From the NCBI GenBank assembly GCA_033980235.1, contig CM067070.1, positions 7,332,195-7,396,194 on the forward strand: DNA of 64,000 nucleotides, given 5' to 3'. The notes below the pieces were generated by a model, which ran no database searches, was not told the origin of the DNA, and saw only the letters and a program-made list of their open reading frames with translations. The translations under genes and the position numbers were made by a program. This document shows, in pieces, positions 22,456 to 34,965 of the stretch (the first letter of the stretch is position 1; every line of letters starts with the position of its first letter). Source of the stretch: Diadema setosum (lineage: Eukaryota > Echinodermata > Echinoidea > Diadematoida > Diadematidae).

Positions 22456-23927
22456 TCTCCTTGGCGTAGAACGTCGATGCGTGCATAACTTCGCAAAACC
22501 GGGAATACTATATCTGCCCTGCCTTTCCTCGGGAATCGCATTACCACCTTTGGTGCTGAAGTAGCCGGGACCAAGTCTGAACTATTGCATCAGGTAAGAG
22601 TGACAATGACTGTCGAACGTCTCATTATTCTATCTCAAAAAAAGGAGAAAAACATCCATTTATTCAAGTTCATTAAATTCTTCCGGTGATATGTTTACGT
22701 CGATATAGGGTAATTTGTCAAGTATTTATCTATTTATTCACTTACCTATTTATGTATTTCTTCATTAATTTAGTTATCCATTCATTCATTTATTTTTATA
22801 TTATATATTACTTTTAAGCGACATTCCAAAACATAAATTTCAAAAACAATTATTACTAAGTGGTTTTCTTTCCTCAACATTTTGGATGTGTTTAAAATGA
22901 ATAATTATAAATATTCCCCCCGCCTGCTCTAGGACGCTGGAACAGCATTTCGCGTTACAAAACTTCTCTCTAAAAACAACAAAGAAACTGCAAAAACATA
23001 TACACTGTCACAGGATATAACCTGTCTGTCTATAAAATGATTCTTTCCATACGACACATATTCAGGTTTTGGTCACAATCAGGTATCGGTGATGTCGCTC
23101 TGATGTTTGAGACAAGTTATTCTTAGTTAAGGACGTCCGTGGAAAAGAAAATGCAATTATCTCAACAATCTACTGTATTTTGTATCTAATTGCTTTGTAT
23201 CTAATTTCTGTTTGTACGTGCTTGCCGTGAAAAGAAAATGTTGCAGAAATAGATTGAAATTGAATTTGTAAAAAGATATTATATGTCTTATGAATATGAT
23301 TCTGTCCATGAATTATATTTAATATAAACCCAAAACTTGTTATTTCCATTGTATAATATGGCGTTATAATGATATAAAGGTATTTAAGTATTTAAACTTC
23401 GTTTTTTAGTTATTCAAAATAACTTTTAGATTAATGTGAGTGGAAGAGTAACAGGATTTTGCTACTGCGGAGTTAGTGTTTGTTGTATAGCTTTAAATAT
23501 GAACGGATATTTTATATAGGCATGTATAAAGCTTGCGAGGCTTTCCTCTTTTGCTCTTCTTTAACATGTTTAACGACATATTTTGGTTTCTGTGCTGTTA
23601 TTTCCAACGTTACCCTTTTAATATTAAAATGGTCTCGATGAAATTGCTGAGTTGGGTTGCACTCAACACTAATTAAATATCCTTTACTTGCCAAATACTT
23701 TACTAAACTGTATCAGCAGGTCTCTTTCGATGTGCACTGACGATTATAAAATACTAAACATAGTGGAACACAACAAGGCAGTCTCAAGACATACGTGACT
23801 TTATGACAGAGGTTAGAAAACAAAAAGAGAGAAACAATAACTATATCATTTTATATGGTCATATACCAACCAGGAACGACACCGTCCATCGTTTAAGTTT
23901 TTGTTTGTTATTTTTGGTTGCTGCTGC

Positions 23928-23959
<32 letters not shown>

Positions 23960-24600
23960 TGTTTGGTTGGTGTTTTTTTTTATTGTTGTTGTTTGTTTTG
24001 ATTGTTTTGTTTGTTTGTTTTTTGTTTTGTTTTGTTTTGTTTGGGGGGAGGGTAGCGAAATCCTGTACATGGAATAATCCACAGAGATAAATTGTCAACA
24101 CTATTTGACGTTAAGAATACAGTAAACAAAACAATTGTTATGAAGAAAATTCCCCTACCGTCTGCAGTCGATATTGTTGGAGATTTCTTTATTCTTTTTT
24201 TAAACTGGTCCATTCAGGATTTGAATTTGTCGAAAAGAGTGTAACATATAGTTCCTGTTCCCATGACAATCGCATGCTCACACGTGCTTCCTTGCCACTA
24301 TCTACAAGATCTACTTTTCAAATCCCACTTTTACTGCTTTTAAAAGCTAAAAACAATTATGATGAGAGATTTCCCAAGCAATAACAACGTTACCCACCTG
24401 CGATTGCGCCCTTGCTAAGCAGGAGAAAGGGACTCAAAATTTGTGTTGTTTTCGCTAGTTTCGTTTTTTAAGAAGACAGTTTGTATTCAATAATATTTAT
24501 GAAAGCGGGCAATATTATTTTGATGTGAAACGATTATTTTATGCCGAAGCTTAAGAACTTGGGTGGGCTTGTAAAGCTTGTGTCAAGACTACTCCTCCAC
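22456..24600. other. Intergenic AT-rich DNA
   Basis: No gene recognised. Holds a (GTT)n tract at about 23927-23958 and GTTTT-rich sequence to 24040, which create glutamine- and lysine-rich ORFs on the opposite strand that I judge spurious. Confidence 0.6.
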
Positions 24601-24608
24601 CCCACCCT

Positions 24609-24609
24609 T

Positions 24610-24640
<31 letters not shown>

Positions 24641-24661
24641 GGAAAGTGAAGGGCTCTTGTA

Positions 24662-24697
<36 letters not shown>
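24609..24697. repeat. (CT)n and (GT)n microsatellites
   Basis: CT units at 24611-24640 and GT units at 24665-24698, separated by 24 bp of unique DNA. Confidence 0.9.
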
Positions 24698-24704
<7 letters not shown>

Positions 24705-24756
24705 TTTTCGGTTATTTTTGTCAGGCCAAAGAGAGTGGTGATGAGTGGGCTATCTT

Positions 24757-24905
24757 ATTCACTTCAATTCAATTCAATTCAATCTTTATTTTATCGACAA
24801 AAGACATAAGAACTGCAGACATCAATTTCTTTGGTAACAGAACATACGGTGAGTAAAAATGTACAATAGTATTGTGGAACCTTACGATAATCATACATTG
24901 TCATG
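24757..24905 (-). repeat. Probable LINE 3' end with (TTGAA)n tail
   Basis: On the minus strand AT-rich sequence ends in AAAATAAAGATTGAATTGAA, the same tail motif as the LINE fragment at 32549-34236. Only the 3' end is present. Confidence 0.45.
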
Positions 24906-25077
24906 AAAACTGAAGTGATCAAAGGTAAGTTAGTAAAATGCAAAACTCAAGGGGGAAAAAAATCCGAAAAAAAAAAATGCACCTCACAGCTCCCCCCCCC
25001 CCCCCACCTGGTAAAGTTTCACTCTGAAACGCACGAAAACGATAAGGCAATTGCTTGCCATTCAATCTCCGCTTTAA

Positions 25078-25135
25078 TGGGGAAATCCAGTCCAAAAATA
25101 AGTTAGTCTGATTAAAAAGATACATATCATATGTC
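25078..25135. repeat. F3 MITE fragment
   Basis: TAATGGGGAAATCCAGTCC and AAGTTAGTCTGATTAAAAAG match one F3 end. The rest of the arm is missing. Confidence 0.6.
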
Positions 25136-25410
25136 ATACATATTTTGACAGAAACACACACTCATATACACCCTCTGTCTTACACACACAGTCATAATTA
25201 TACTTGTACATACTTACACTGCAATACACAATCTCGATAAGTTAGCATTGAGCATCACTTGAATTAAACAAGAGCATCAAACACATCTAAGGAACTATTT
25301 TCCCCCAAAAGGCATCAAACTTTAGTTGTACCAGTATACATTGTTACGGTTCCCTTAGACACTCAAGATGGGTAAAATAATGCAAAACCCAATATCTGCA
25401 CTTTCTTTAA

Positions 25411-26016
25411 ACGGGAAATCCAGTCCAGACATAAGTTATATTGATAAAAAAAGAGTAAATTCTTACGAGTTCAGCAGTAAGAATGTGATTGAAATTAGAT
25501 GAAAAATAAGGAAGTTATGAAAATTTGAGGTTTTGCTAAGTTCTGCAAAACAGTCCTTGTACAGTGGATATGAATATACAAATGAGTAAGCTGACCATGT
25601 CATAACCTCACAATTTTCCATTGATCGTGTACAAAAAAAAAAAATCATGAATATTCAATGTTTTTGTCATTGAAGTCTGAAACATATTAGGCCTGGTTTG
25701 ATAACTTCAGAATAGTGATCAGTTACATATAGCAGGGTTTTAGGTTCGGGCATAATTGTGTTTTAATGAAAAACTGGAAATTTCAAAATTTTATGTACAA
25801 ACCATATGGCAAGTTGTGAGGGAATGACATGCTCACTTTGCCATTTGCATATTCATAAGTGACCGTTCAAGAACTGTTTCCTGAAAAATTAGCAAAACGT
25901 CAAAATGTCATAACTTCCATATTGTTCACTCGATTTCGATCAAAATTATACCGTTGAACTCGAAATATTTTACTCTTTCTTATCAGACTAACTTACATCT
26001 GGACTGGATTTGCCCT
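25411..26016. mobile_element. F3 palindromic MITE
   Basis: ACGGGAAATCCAGTCCAGAC to CATCTGGACTGGATTTGCCCT, about 606 bp, flanked by TTAA at 25407-25410 and 26017-26020. Internal TTTGCATATTCATA and CTCACAACTTGCC as in 19088-19702. Confidence 0.82.
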
Positions 26017-26115
26017 TTAAAGAGAGATCCAGTAAATTGATGAGCAAAGAGCCAATATACCGACTTTACAGCGACGCGAGTGCTGTTTAAGTCGACGCCT
26101 CTTCCCTGGTTGGAC

Positions 26116-26440
26116 AATAGGGAGTTTTCGCTACACGACGCAGCCGGTATAGTTGAGCGTGCCGTGTGCACAATTTGCTTCTGCGCATGATCAAATTCGA
26201 GAAACGTCCGGTCCTGGGGAAAACGAGTACGGTACTCGGCCAAAATAGCGTTCGGTCCCGATGCTGGGCGCGGGCAGGAGTGAGCCAGCAAGCCAGCCAG
26301 CCAATCTGCGATCTTGTCCCCACGCCTCCGTCCCAATAGGAAAGCGAAACTGCTGTACGGGTACTGTCACAGCTGATTACTTCCGCGTATTCTCGGTCTT
26401 CCCGTCGAGTAACGAAAGCTCCGTAATTGGAATGGATCTA
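26116..26440. repeat. GC-rich inverted-repeat element related to F7
   Basis: AATAGGGAGTTTTCGCTAC at the left and CGAGTAACGAAAGCTCCGT at the right with a CpG-rich interior. The terminal words are F7-like but the middle differs. Confidence 0.45.
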
Positions 26441-26524
26441 AACCTCACCTCACATCACCTACACAAATAGTGTGTATATCAGAACACGCGCAGATTTCTT
26501 TTTCACCCTTCCTCAAGTATTGTG

Positions 26525-26577
26525 CGTATGTGTGTGTGTGTGTGTGTGTGCGTGCGCGTGTGCGTGTGCGTGTGCTT
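26525..26577. repeat. (GT)n / (GTGC)n microsatellite
   Basis: GT units grading into GTGCGC and GTGTGC. The neighbouring 26660-26980 is GC-richer with words CTCCCGC and GCGGGAG in opposite orientation; no gene recognised. Confidence 0.8.
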
Positions 26578-27224
26578 GACAGTTTCGCCACACTGCTCAT
26601 TTCTGGTATCGCTAAAAAATCAATCGTCACGCATAAAGACGAAAACATTTACACATGCATATACAGAGACTCCAACTCTCCCGCTTTCGCCAGGAGATCT
26701 CCCGCCGAAAGCCCATTTTTGCAAAATCCCCGTTCTCCCGCTTGAAATTTAATTTCTCCCGCCCTGGCTCTGTGTCTTCCACTTGAAATGATTTCTTACT
26801 TAGTGTCATCGTGTGTTGAAAAATAAGCCTGAAATAGTACGAGCGAGCATCTAGAACCCATGAGCTTCCAGGGCCCTTAAGCGGGTCCTGGACCCCGCCC
26901 GCAAGGAACTTTGCGCTCGTGATATGTGCTTCGCGCACATCAAGTTGGAGTCTCCCGTTTGCTACGGGTTTCAGGCGGGAGAATCTCTAAATCAGAAGAT
27001 GATTGGGGTTGGAGTCTCTGCACATACCTAGGCCTATATAAAAGTTTACTATACGCATATCAGTTTTGTATAGTTTGTAACGATTCGTGATTCTAAAACT
27101 GCAGTAGAGCTCCAGTGTGACAATATTGTAGCCAACATTTTAGCGACAACGAACTACGAACAGCGCGCACACTTGTCAAACAATATTTGTTATATTGCGT
27201 TTATGATTGTAGAATTAAGTCGTT

Positions 27225-28527
27225 GGTATCTCACTGAGCGGCGAACGCTTGGGAATGTAGCGAATTTGGGAATTCGCCATGGTTCGTAAACGGTTGCAAA
27301 AGGTTCGTTAACATTCGCAAGAAAGTTCGCAAACGGTTTTTATTGTCGCAAACAGTTTTTCTTGTCGAAAAGAAATTTTGAACATGTTCAAAATTTCTTT
27401 GCGAACCTTTGCGAATTTGTATTTTTGCTAACAGTTGCAAACATTCGCAAAACACTCGTAACAATTCGCAAACGGTCGTAATACGGTGTCGCTAACATTT
27501 TTATATGATTCGCCACTGCTTGCGAACAAGTAACCACATGGTTCCTATATAAAAGCTTCTGAAACAGACAAGGTTCCACTTTAAGGAAGTTCTTGAAGCT
27601 CTTGACATCTCCATCATGATTGTAATTGCTTCAAAAGCTTTACATATTGACTAAAGTCTGTCCTCTGCAACAAGCACTCTCTGAATCTCTTTCTTTTCTT
27701 CTTCCTTTCTTGTTTTTCTTTATTTTATTTCTCTTAAGCTGCACAACTCTCTAAAAAGAAAGAGTGAAAATGTTCACTCTTGAAGGAGTGAATTACAGAA
27801 AAAAGTGAGTTTTCAGTGAAATTGGAGTGAATTTTGAGTGAAAATATCTATTTTCACTCATTTTGGAGTGACCTCAGGGATCACTCGAAAATCTTGGAGT
27901 GATCCCTGAGGTCACTCAAAAATGGGTGAAAATGAACATTTTTCACTCCAAAATCACTCTAATTTCACTTGAAACTCACTCTTTTCTGTTATTCACTTCT
28001 TCAAGAGTGAACATTTTCACTCTTTCTTTTTTAGAGAGAATAGCTGTATTAGCAAGCAGCCTGACAAAGCAGCTCTACAAGGATAGCAACACCTTGAACC
28101 TCTTCTTGGCAGAAATTTATTTCGATATCCTGGAAATCCATCTTGAACGGTTGTCACAAAAATCTGAATTCAGCGGAAGGTTTTATGTCGTTTTATGGGT
28201 CTTACTATACACAATCGCCTGGTATTTTTCTAGGTCCAAGAACATTCGCAAAATTGTCGCAAATGATTTGCAAACAGTTGCTAATATTTGCAAAATTGTC
28301 GCTAACATTTGCAAAATTGTTGCTAACATTTGCTAACATTCGCTAATAGTCGCCACCTGTGTTCGCAAACACTTTCGCACACATTCGCTAAAGTGTTGCT
28401 AATTGTCGCTAAACATCGCTAAAAGTCGCTAACTGTCGCTAATGGCAGAAGCGAACTTTGATTTTTCGCAAACATTCGTCAGAAAAGTTGGCTACGCTCG
28501 CAAACGTTCGCCGCTCAGTGAGATACC
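27225..28527. mobile_element. 1.3-kb TIR element with TTCGCAAAC-repeat arms
   Basis: Perfect inverted ends of at least 23 bp: GGTATCTCACTGAGCGGCGA at 27225 and TCGCCGCTCAGTGAGATACC ending at 28527. Both arms are made of degenerate words TTCGCAAAC, TTCGCTAAC and TTGCTAAC on opposite strands. A separate palindrome (27747-28038) is nested in the middle. No transposase is seen. It ends 85 bp before the gene B start codon. Confidence 0.8.
27747..28038. mobile_element. Nested 292-bp palindrome (AGTGAAAA type)
   Basis: CTCTCTAAAAAGAAAGAGTG is mirrored at the right end (ACTCTTTCTTTTTTAGAGAG). Arms repeat TTCACTC/GAGTGAA words and meet at GATCCCTGAGGTCACTC and its complement. Confidence 0.82.
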
Positions 28528-28612
28528 AGCTTTACAGTTTATCAAGTAAGCATGAAAGTTACATGTACGAAGTTATCTCCACACAGTATAGGGAACTGAC
28601 ATCCGCAGCGTG

Positions 28613-31600
28613 ATGACGTCACTAGAACTCCTTCTGGTTGCTGTAATCGTGACAGGTATTTCTTTGAATACTTTGATTAATATTTATTTATTCTTTGTTT
28701 GTTTGTTTTGTTTTGTTTTGTTTTGTTTTTCTGCTCTCTGAAGTACAAGAGCAAGTACAGTACAGGAGGAAGAGCAGTACACGAAAATGTATACAGACTT
28801 GCTTGCATCAAATACGTGAGTAGCGATCATTTCCAAATATTGCAGAAACGAGTAGGGGCGTGCTTGGTGGATGCGTCAACGCTGGTAGCTGACTTTCGAG
28901 GGGAAAATAATGAAGTGTTGGCCCTACCAGGTAAACGACTCTGGGTATCAATTGTGATGATAGTTTATAGTACAGACTGTTTATAATGCCGCACGCAAAA
29001 GGGGAATCATTAATGATAACTTGTTTTTCAAAGTCATGGATCCCTCCATCAAATTTCAAAATTATGATCAATTTCAAAATTGTGGTTACTGAACTTCTGC
29101 ATAATCCATGCTTTCCCAAAAACAATGGTATGTGCGTGGAATGACGTTCGGTATCTAGGCACAAGCTAATCATTGACTGCAGGCCCTTACCCTATATATT
29201 AAATTTGTCGTCGTTAAACGAGGTTATGTTGAATCTTCTTGGGCTAGTCCCACTTTTTCTATAGTCGCCTCTGTGGACATAATACTGGACCTATCGGTAG
29301 TGACTAATTAGATCGATTGAGCATTAGTCGATACAAGTTCAAGTTCGCGTTCAATGTATTTCATACTTCTCATAAAATATCAATATTACATCAAAAGTAA
29401 TAACACACGTTCTTGTACCTTGTTAATATAAAGTACAAAGCAAACAAACAAACATAATACATGTATACATACATGATGTACACAGTAATTACAATGATAA
29501 CTGGTCGAAATCGAAATCGGGTTGACCAAAGAGAAGTTATGACGGGATCTACATGAAATCAAGCTTGTTTGGCTGTAAGCACCGACTAATGAGTGTCTGT
29601 GAAAGAGAAACGGAGAACGGATAGAAGTTCAGATACTATAAACACCATTAAACGATTCTGCTTGGGCAATGAGTGAGTTGGCGGTAAGGGCGGTGAGTTG
29701 GCTCAGTCGGTAGCGCGTCTGCCTCACGATCACGCGGCCCGGGTTCGAACCCGGGTCTAGACTGAGCAATGTTGTGTGTAAGCATACCGTCCCATCTAGC
29801 AAGACGCAAAACACTGTCCCTCGGATAGGACATAAAAATGGAGGTCCCGTGTATGAGAGAGTAACAACTCATGCACGTAAAAGATCCCGCTTCATTCATT
29901 CATCGCAAAGAGCAGGATGTTTAACCCGGTGAAGTGGTCCCACCTCACATCCAACTGGACCCCATGGAAGACCACCTTAACGTAGCTGAATATGAGCTAT
30001 CCAGCCATCTTCTCATCAGATGGAAATGAACAAACAAACAAACAAACAAACAATCGGAAGTAGACGAAACTGCAATAGACCAACTTAATATAAGTCCTAT
30101 TGAAATGTAGACCTAAAATTAGTGGACAAAATAGTAATTGCATGACCTCTCAGTGGATCTATTTTTTTTTTTTATATGAAGAATAGACTGCAAACAGGTA
30201 ATAGACGAATAAGCATTAGACGAAAGGTCTGTAAGTGAGCTCAATCGGTAGCGCGTCTGCCTCACGGTCTAAAGGACCCCAGTTCGATTCCCGGGTCCCA
30301 CTGAGTAAAGTTGTGTGTAATCATACCGACCCCTCTAGTAAAGAGGCAAAACACTCTGTTCCTCGGATAGGACATAAAATGGAGGTCCTGTGTGTGAGAG
30401 AGTCACAACTCATGCACGTAAAAGATCACGCTCCACTTATTCATCGCAATTCGCAAAAAGCAGGGTGTTTAACCCAGTGAAGTGGCCCTGCCTTAAATCC
30501 AACTGGATCCCATGGAAGACCAGGGCCCCATTTCATAAAAGGTGTTAGGATGGCAACTCTTGCTGGAATGGCAACTTCCCATAGTAACAGCCAATCAGGA
30601 AGCTGGATTTTGTCGTTACAATGACGACTGCCGTTCCAGCAAGAGTTGTTATCATTATCAACCTTTTATGGAAAGGCCACGAGTCATACTCCTCACGGGT
30701 CATACAGCCCACGAGTCATACTCCCTACCTACGAGTCATACTCCTCACGAGTCATACTCCCTACCTACGAGTCATACTCTCCACGAGTCATACAACCCAC
30801 GAGTCATACTCCCCACGAGTCATGCAGCCCACAAGTCCTACTCCTCACAAATCATACAGCCCATGCACAAGCAAGACACTAACCCAAGAGTTCGACATCA
30901 AGTAAAATAGGCCCATGAGCTATTACGAGGTGCACACTGGGCAAACAAGGCCGACGAGATAGATTCCAAGATAATCCCAAAGAGCTCTTATGGGCTAGAA
31001 AGGGACGCGAACTCAATAGTACATGGCAGGGCTTTATTCAAATAGTATCGAGTTCATGGATTTTTTTTTTCCTACTATGCTGTAGAGCTCGTTGGCTTTT
31101 ATTTGCCTATATAATATTGAGCCCATGGGCCTTATTTGCCTTGAGTCTAGCTCATGGGCCTGTTTTACTTGGTGTCGAGCTTCTGGGCTGTATGACTCGT
31201 GGGCCTATGGCATATGAATCTGTATTTCAATGTCTAGCTCGTATAAGGCCGTAGGACTCGTGCCTTTCTATCACGTGGGATGACCACCTCAAACTATAAT
31301 AGGTATCTCAGATTTGATAATCCGTAGTCTTGTGCACTGAGCCAAAATAGTTACTCTCAAAAGACTGTAATAATAGATATTATGACTTGAGAAAAGATAA
31401 TCTTGATAATTATGTACATTTCTATCCCTAGTGATTTATTTTCGCTGTTTTAAAACAATCAGTGAGTATGCGACACCTGTATGCGTTTCCCTGTCAAGTA
31501 ATGGAGTGTGCCGACAACCGTGACTACAAAGCGAGCATGAAGCGGATGACGCATCCTCCCTACCGCCCTCTTGTGACCTGTGAGCCGACATACCAGACAA

Positions 31601-34600
31601 GTGCAAGAAGTAAGCCTATATCTAGCAGTTTCAACGTTTTTGAAGCGATGACATTCACATAGAGCGTTCACCTTTTTTTTTCTACAGTCTCCACGGCATT
31701 AAATGAGTGATCTGAGGTTCATTCACTGTTTCAAGTTCGGTTTTATTGCTGATGCTATAAGATAGCACTCGCACTAGCATTAATTAGCACTATTATAGCA
31801 CCGAACTTGAAATCACTCATTCAACAGTTCAAACTCAGGACATCAGAATTCTCTAAAAGGGATATGAGGTCTTCGTAAGATTATAGCACAGTGTTGTCAT
31901 TGATGTTGTTGTTGTTCCGATTTGTATCTACGTTTATAGTATTTTAGGGATACTTTATAGCATCATTTTTCTTGCCCGGTATACAGAGAGCGACCTGCTG
32001 TTTCTTGCCGGCGACAGTGCCATTTATATGGCAAGAACAGAAAACCTAAACTTTGCGAGAGTTTTAAACTTATCTGTCGGCGTCAACAACATGGCGACTG
32101 ATCGGACTGAACAAGTGCTTTATTGGACAGATCAGGGACGAGCACTTCATCGTTTTCAACCCTCGGACTTTTCCTCTCAGAATCTTTACCGTAAGACGCA
32201 AACGATAATTTCGTTATTTTTGTGATTACTTTTAAAATGAAAATACACACATATGGTTACAAAAAGAATTGAAACTTAATTAAATTATGTCAATATATAT
32301 AGTGAATGAATGAATGGATGAATTTAGAAGAACACATTAGGCAAGGTTAGTGAAGAATGAGGACAATTAAACAATCTTTTTCCAAGATTAAGAACTTTTA
32401 AAGTTTTTATTGGTGAAGTCCACAAAAATTCGTGATGTCACAATATTGGCCAAGGATATCAGAAATACATTTATTTTGTACTAAGATTCAAATTTATTTC
32501 TTCCTAATAGAAAGTACACATTCCTTTTGATTTCCAGTGGCATAGTTCGATTCAATTCAATTCAATTCAAATAGTTTTTATCTGCGAATAATGGAATTTC
32601 CCCCGTTTTTATTCTCACCGAGATAATATCTTTCCTCTTTGTTTTTGCTGGAAGCATTTTCTGCCTCTTCGTGGAAACCACTGAGAGAGTTTGTTTGTTT
32701 GTTTGATTTATTTTTCTTCCAACACAATTTCATACATAAATCAGGATTCTCTTCAGTAATATCACATAAACTATCAGTAAGCAAATTACAATGTACATGA
32801 TTCAAAGAGGGAAACTGAATGTGTAAATTGATTCCACTAACAAAATCTATATCGTATTACCAAATGTCAAAATAATTACCTGAGAAATTATGCGGAAGAA
32901 GGACTGCCACTATAAGCAAACGATTGAACACGTGGGAGCCCAGGGACCTATCTATATAATACACATTTGCGGAATGGAGAAATACTACAAAATATGATAC
33001 ACTGTAAATGCATTATGTTTTATATATTCTAGTGCATAGAGACAAATAGAAATAAAGTGAATGATGATGATGATGATGATGATATTGACGACAGGGTAAT
33101 GACGAAAAAAAAATGTGATAATGAAGATGAAATGATGGTGGTGATGGTGAAGAAAATGGAAATAAAATGATAGACACAGAAACATTGCGTGTATTTGTTG
33201 TAGTTTCAATCCAATTTAGAGGAAAAAAAGATGCGATCAGACAAAACAAAATCTATATTCAGATGCTATGTTCATAGATTGTAATCTGACAGTAACATAG
33301 TTTTTAATCTAGCCTTAAAAGAATAAAACGTTTTACATGATTCAACATAATTTGGGAGTGTGTTCCAAAGGTTTGGTCCATTATGTCTTATAGATTTTTG
33401 TGCAATAAATAATTTGGGATTTACTATGTACTAAATGAAAATTCTGCGAATTTCGAGTGGGATACGAATGGACAGTATTATTCAGTTTAAAGAAATCGTG
33501 AAAAATGTTTAGAAGCAAGTTATTCAAATATTTAAACATAAGGAGCAAAGTGTGAAAAGTATTTATATCAAATATATTCAGTGTTTTTAACTGCTAAAAA
33601 AGGGGATTGGTGTGGGCTAAGTATTGTGAACCAGTACAGGTGCGAATAGCTTTGTTGTTGTTGTTGTTGTTGTTGTGATAATTAGAGTTGAATTTAGTCT
33701 TTGCACTTGTAGCCCACACTAAATTGCAATACATACTATATGGTAGGATTAAGGAATTGTAAAGCATAAAAAGAGTATGTTCTGGAAGATAACTTTTCAT
33801 CTTTGAAAGAATACCTATATTTCTAGAAATACGGGTTGTAGCATAACGTATATGATCATTCAAGTTAAATTTTCATCAATAAAAATGCCTAAAAATTTAA
33901 TAGAACTTTTACGTTCAAGAAGTACATTATCAATCCTTATATAATTTACCAAATCATCTGTGTGAGTTTTCACATGTTTAAAATAAATATAGTTTGTTTT
34001 ATCAACATTAAGTGATATATAAGTGATAATTTATTTTTCTTATACCATTTTGATACATTTGGCAACTCCGCATTAAGTTTCGATACATACGTATCTATAT
34101 CATCATGGGAATAAAAAAAATAAATATTGGTATCATCGGCATATGATATAAATGATAACAAAGACGACGAATTTACAATGTCATTGATATTAAACAAAAA
34201 GAGAAGGGGACCTGATATTGACCCTGGAGTTGAGGAGTGGTGAAATGATCACGGTAATTGACTATTACAATTTTCTGCTGGGGGGGGGGGGGGGGGCACT
34301 AGCTCCATTCCCGACATCATTTCTTTCATACAATTCAGTTATGGTCTGCCTATGCATTTCCAAAAACTATGTTTTGTTTTATTGCAAAAAAAAAAAAGAG
34401 CTTCATTAATTCTGCTTGATATGCAAAAGTCACATTGTAATCTTTTCTTTATTTAATTATACATAATGTCATATTGTTCTTTATACTTTTGTCGGAAATG
34501 AAATGAATAAAATGAAACGTAGCTATTATGCTTTGTTGTCTTTTCGTAAACAAATTTGCACAATGATGTACGATGTTTTGTACTTAAAGGCAGTTTTTTT

Positions 34601-34933
34601 TTTTAATGACAATTTACTGGGTCGTGGAGAGCTGGCTCTTGTCATGCTTGTGTCCGGAGTTATGATCGAAGTGAGTGACTATACTAATTAGTGTTTTGTC
34701 CTGTCTTCAAGTCTTCCACGCAAAATGTATTGTACTGGAAGTAAAAGAAAAGATTAAATTGGCAACAAGCTCATCTTGTGAGATGACAGGTTTTCCTTCA
34801 ATAAAGAATAGGGTTATCTAAATTTATTATAGTAATGTTAATTAGACAAATTTATATCGCGCAGCTACATTAATGTAAATGTACTCTATACTGCGCTGTG
34901 ATGTAACAGAGCTCCTAACATTGTTACTGATTA

Positions 34934-34965
<32 letters not shown>

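Noticed and set aside
23803..24213. Gln/Thr/Lys-rich coding sequence
   Set aside because: Frames come from (GTT)n and GTTTT microsatellite expansion.
29690..29765. tRNA gene
   Set aside because: A and B boxes are clear, but the segment is the head of a repeated 350-bp SINE with a (CAAA)n tail, and the cloverleaf is not well kept.
30679..30870. CRISPR array
   Set aside because: Direct repeats lack unique spacers of constant length, occur in a foldback layout and lie in a eukaryotic intron.
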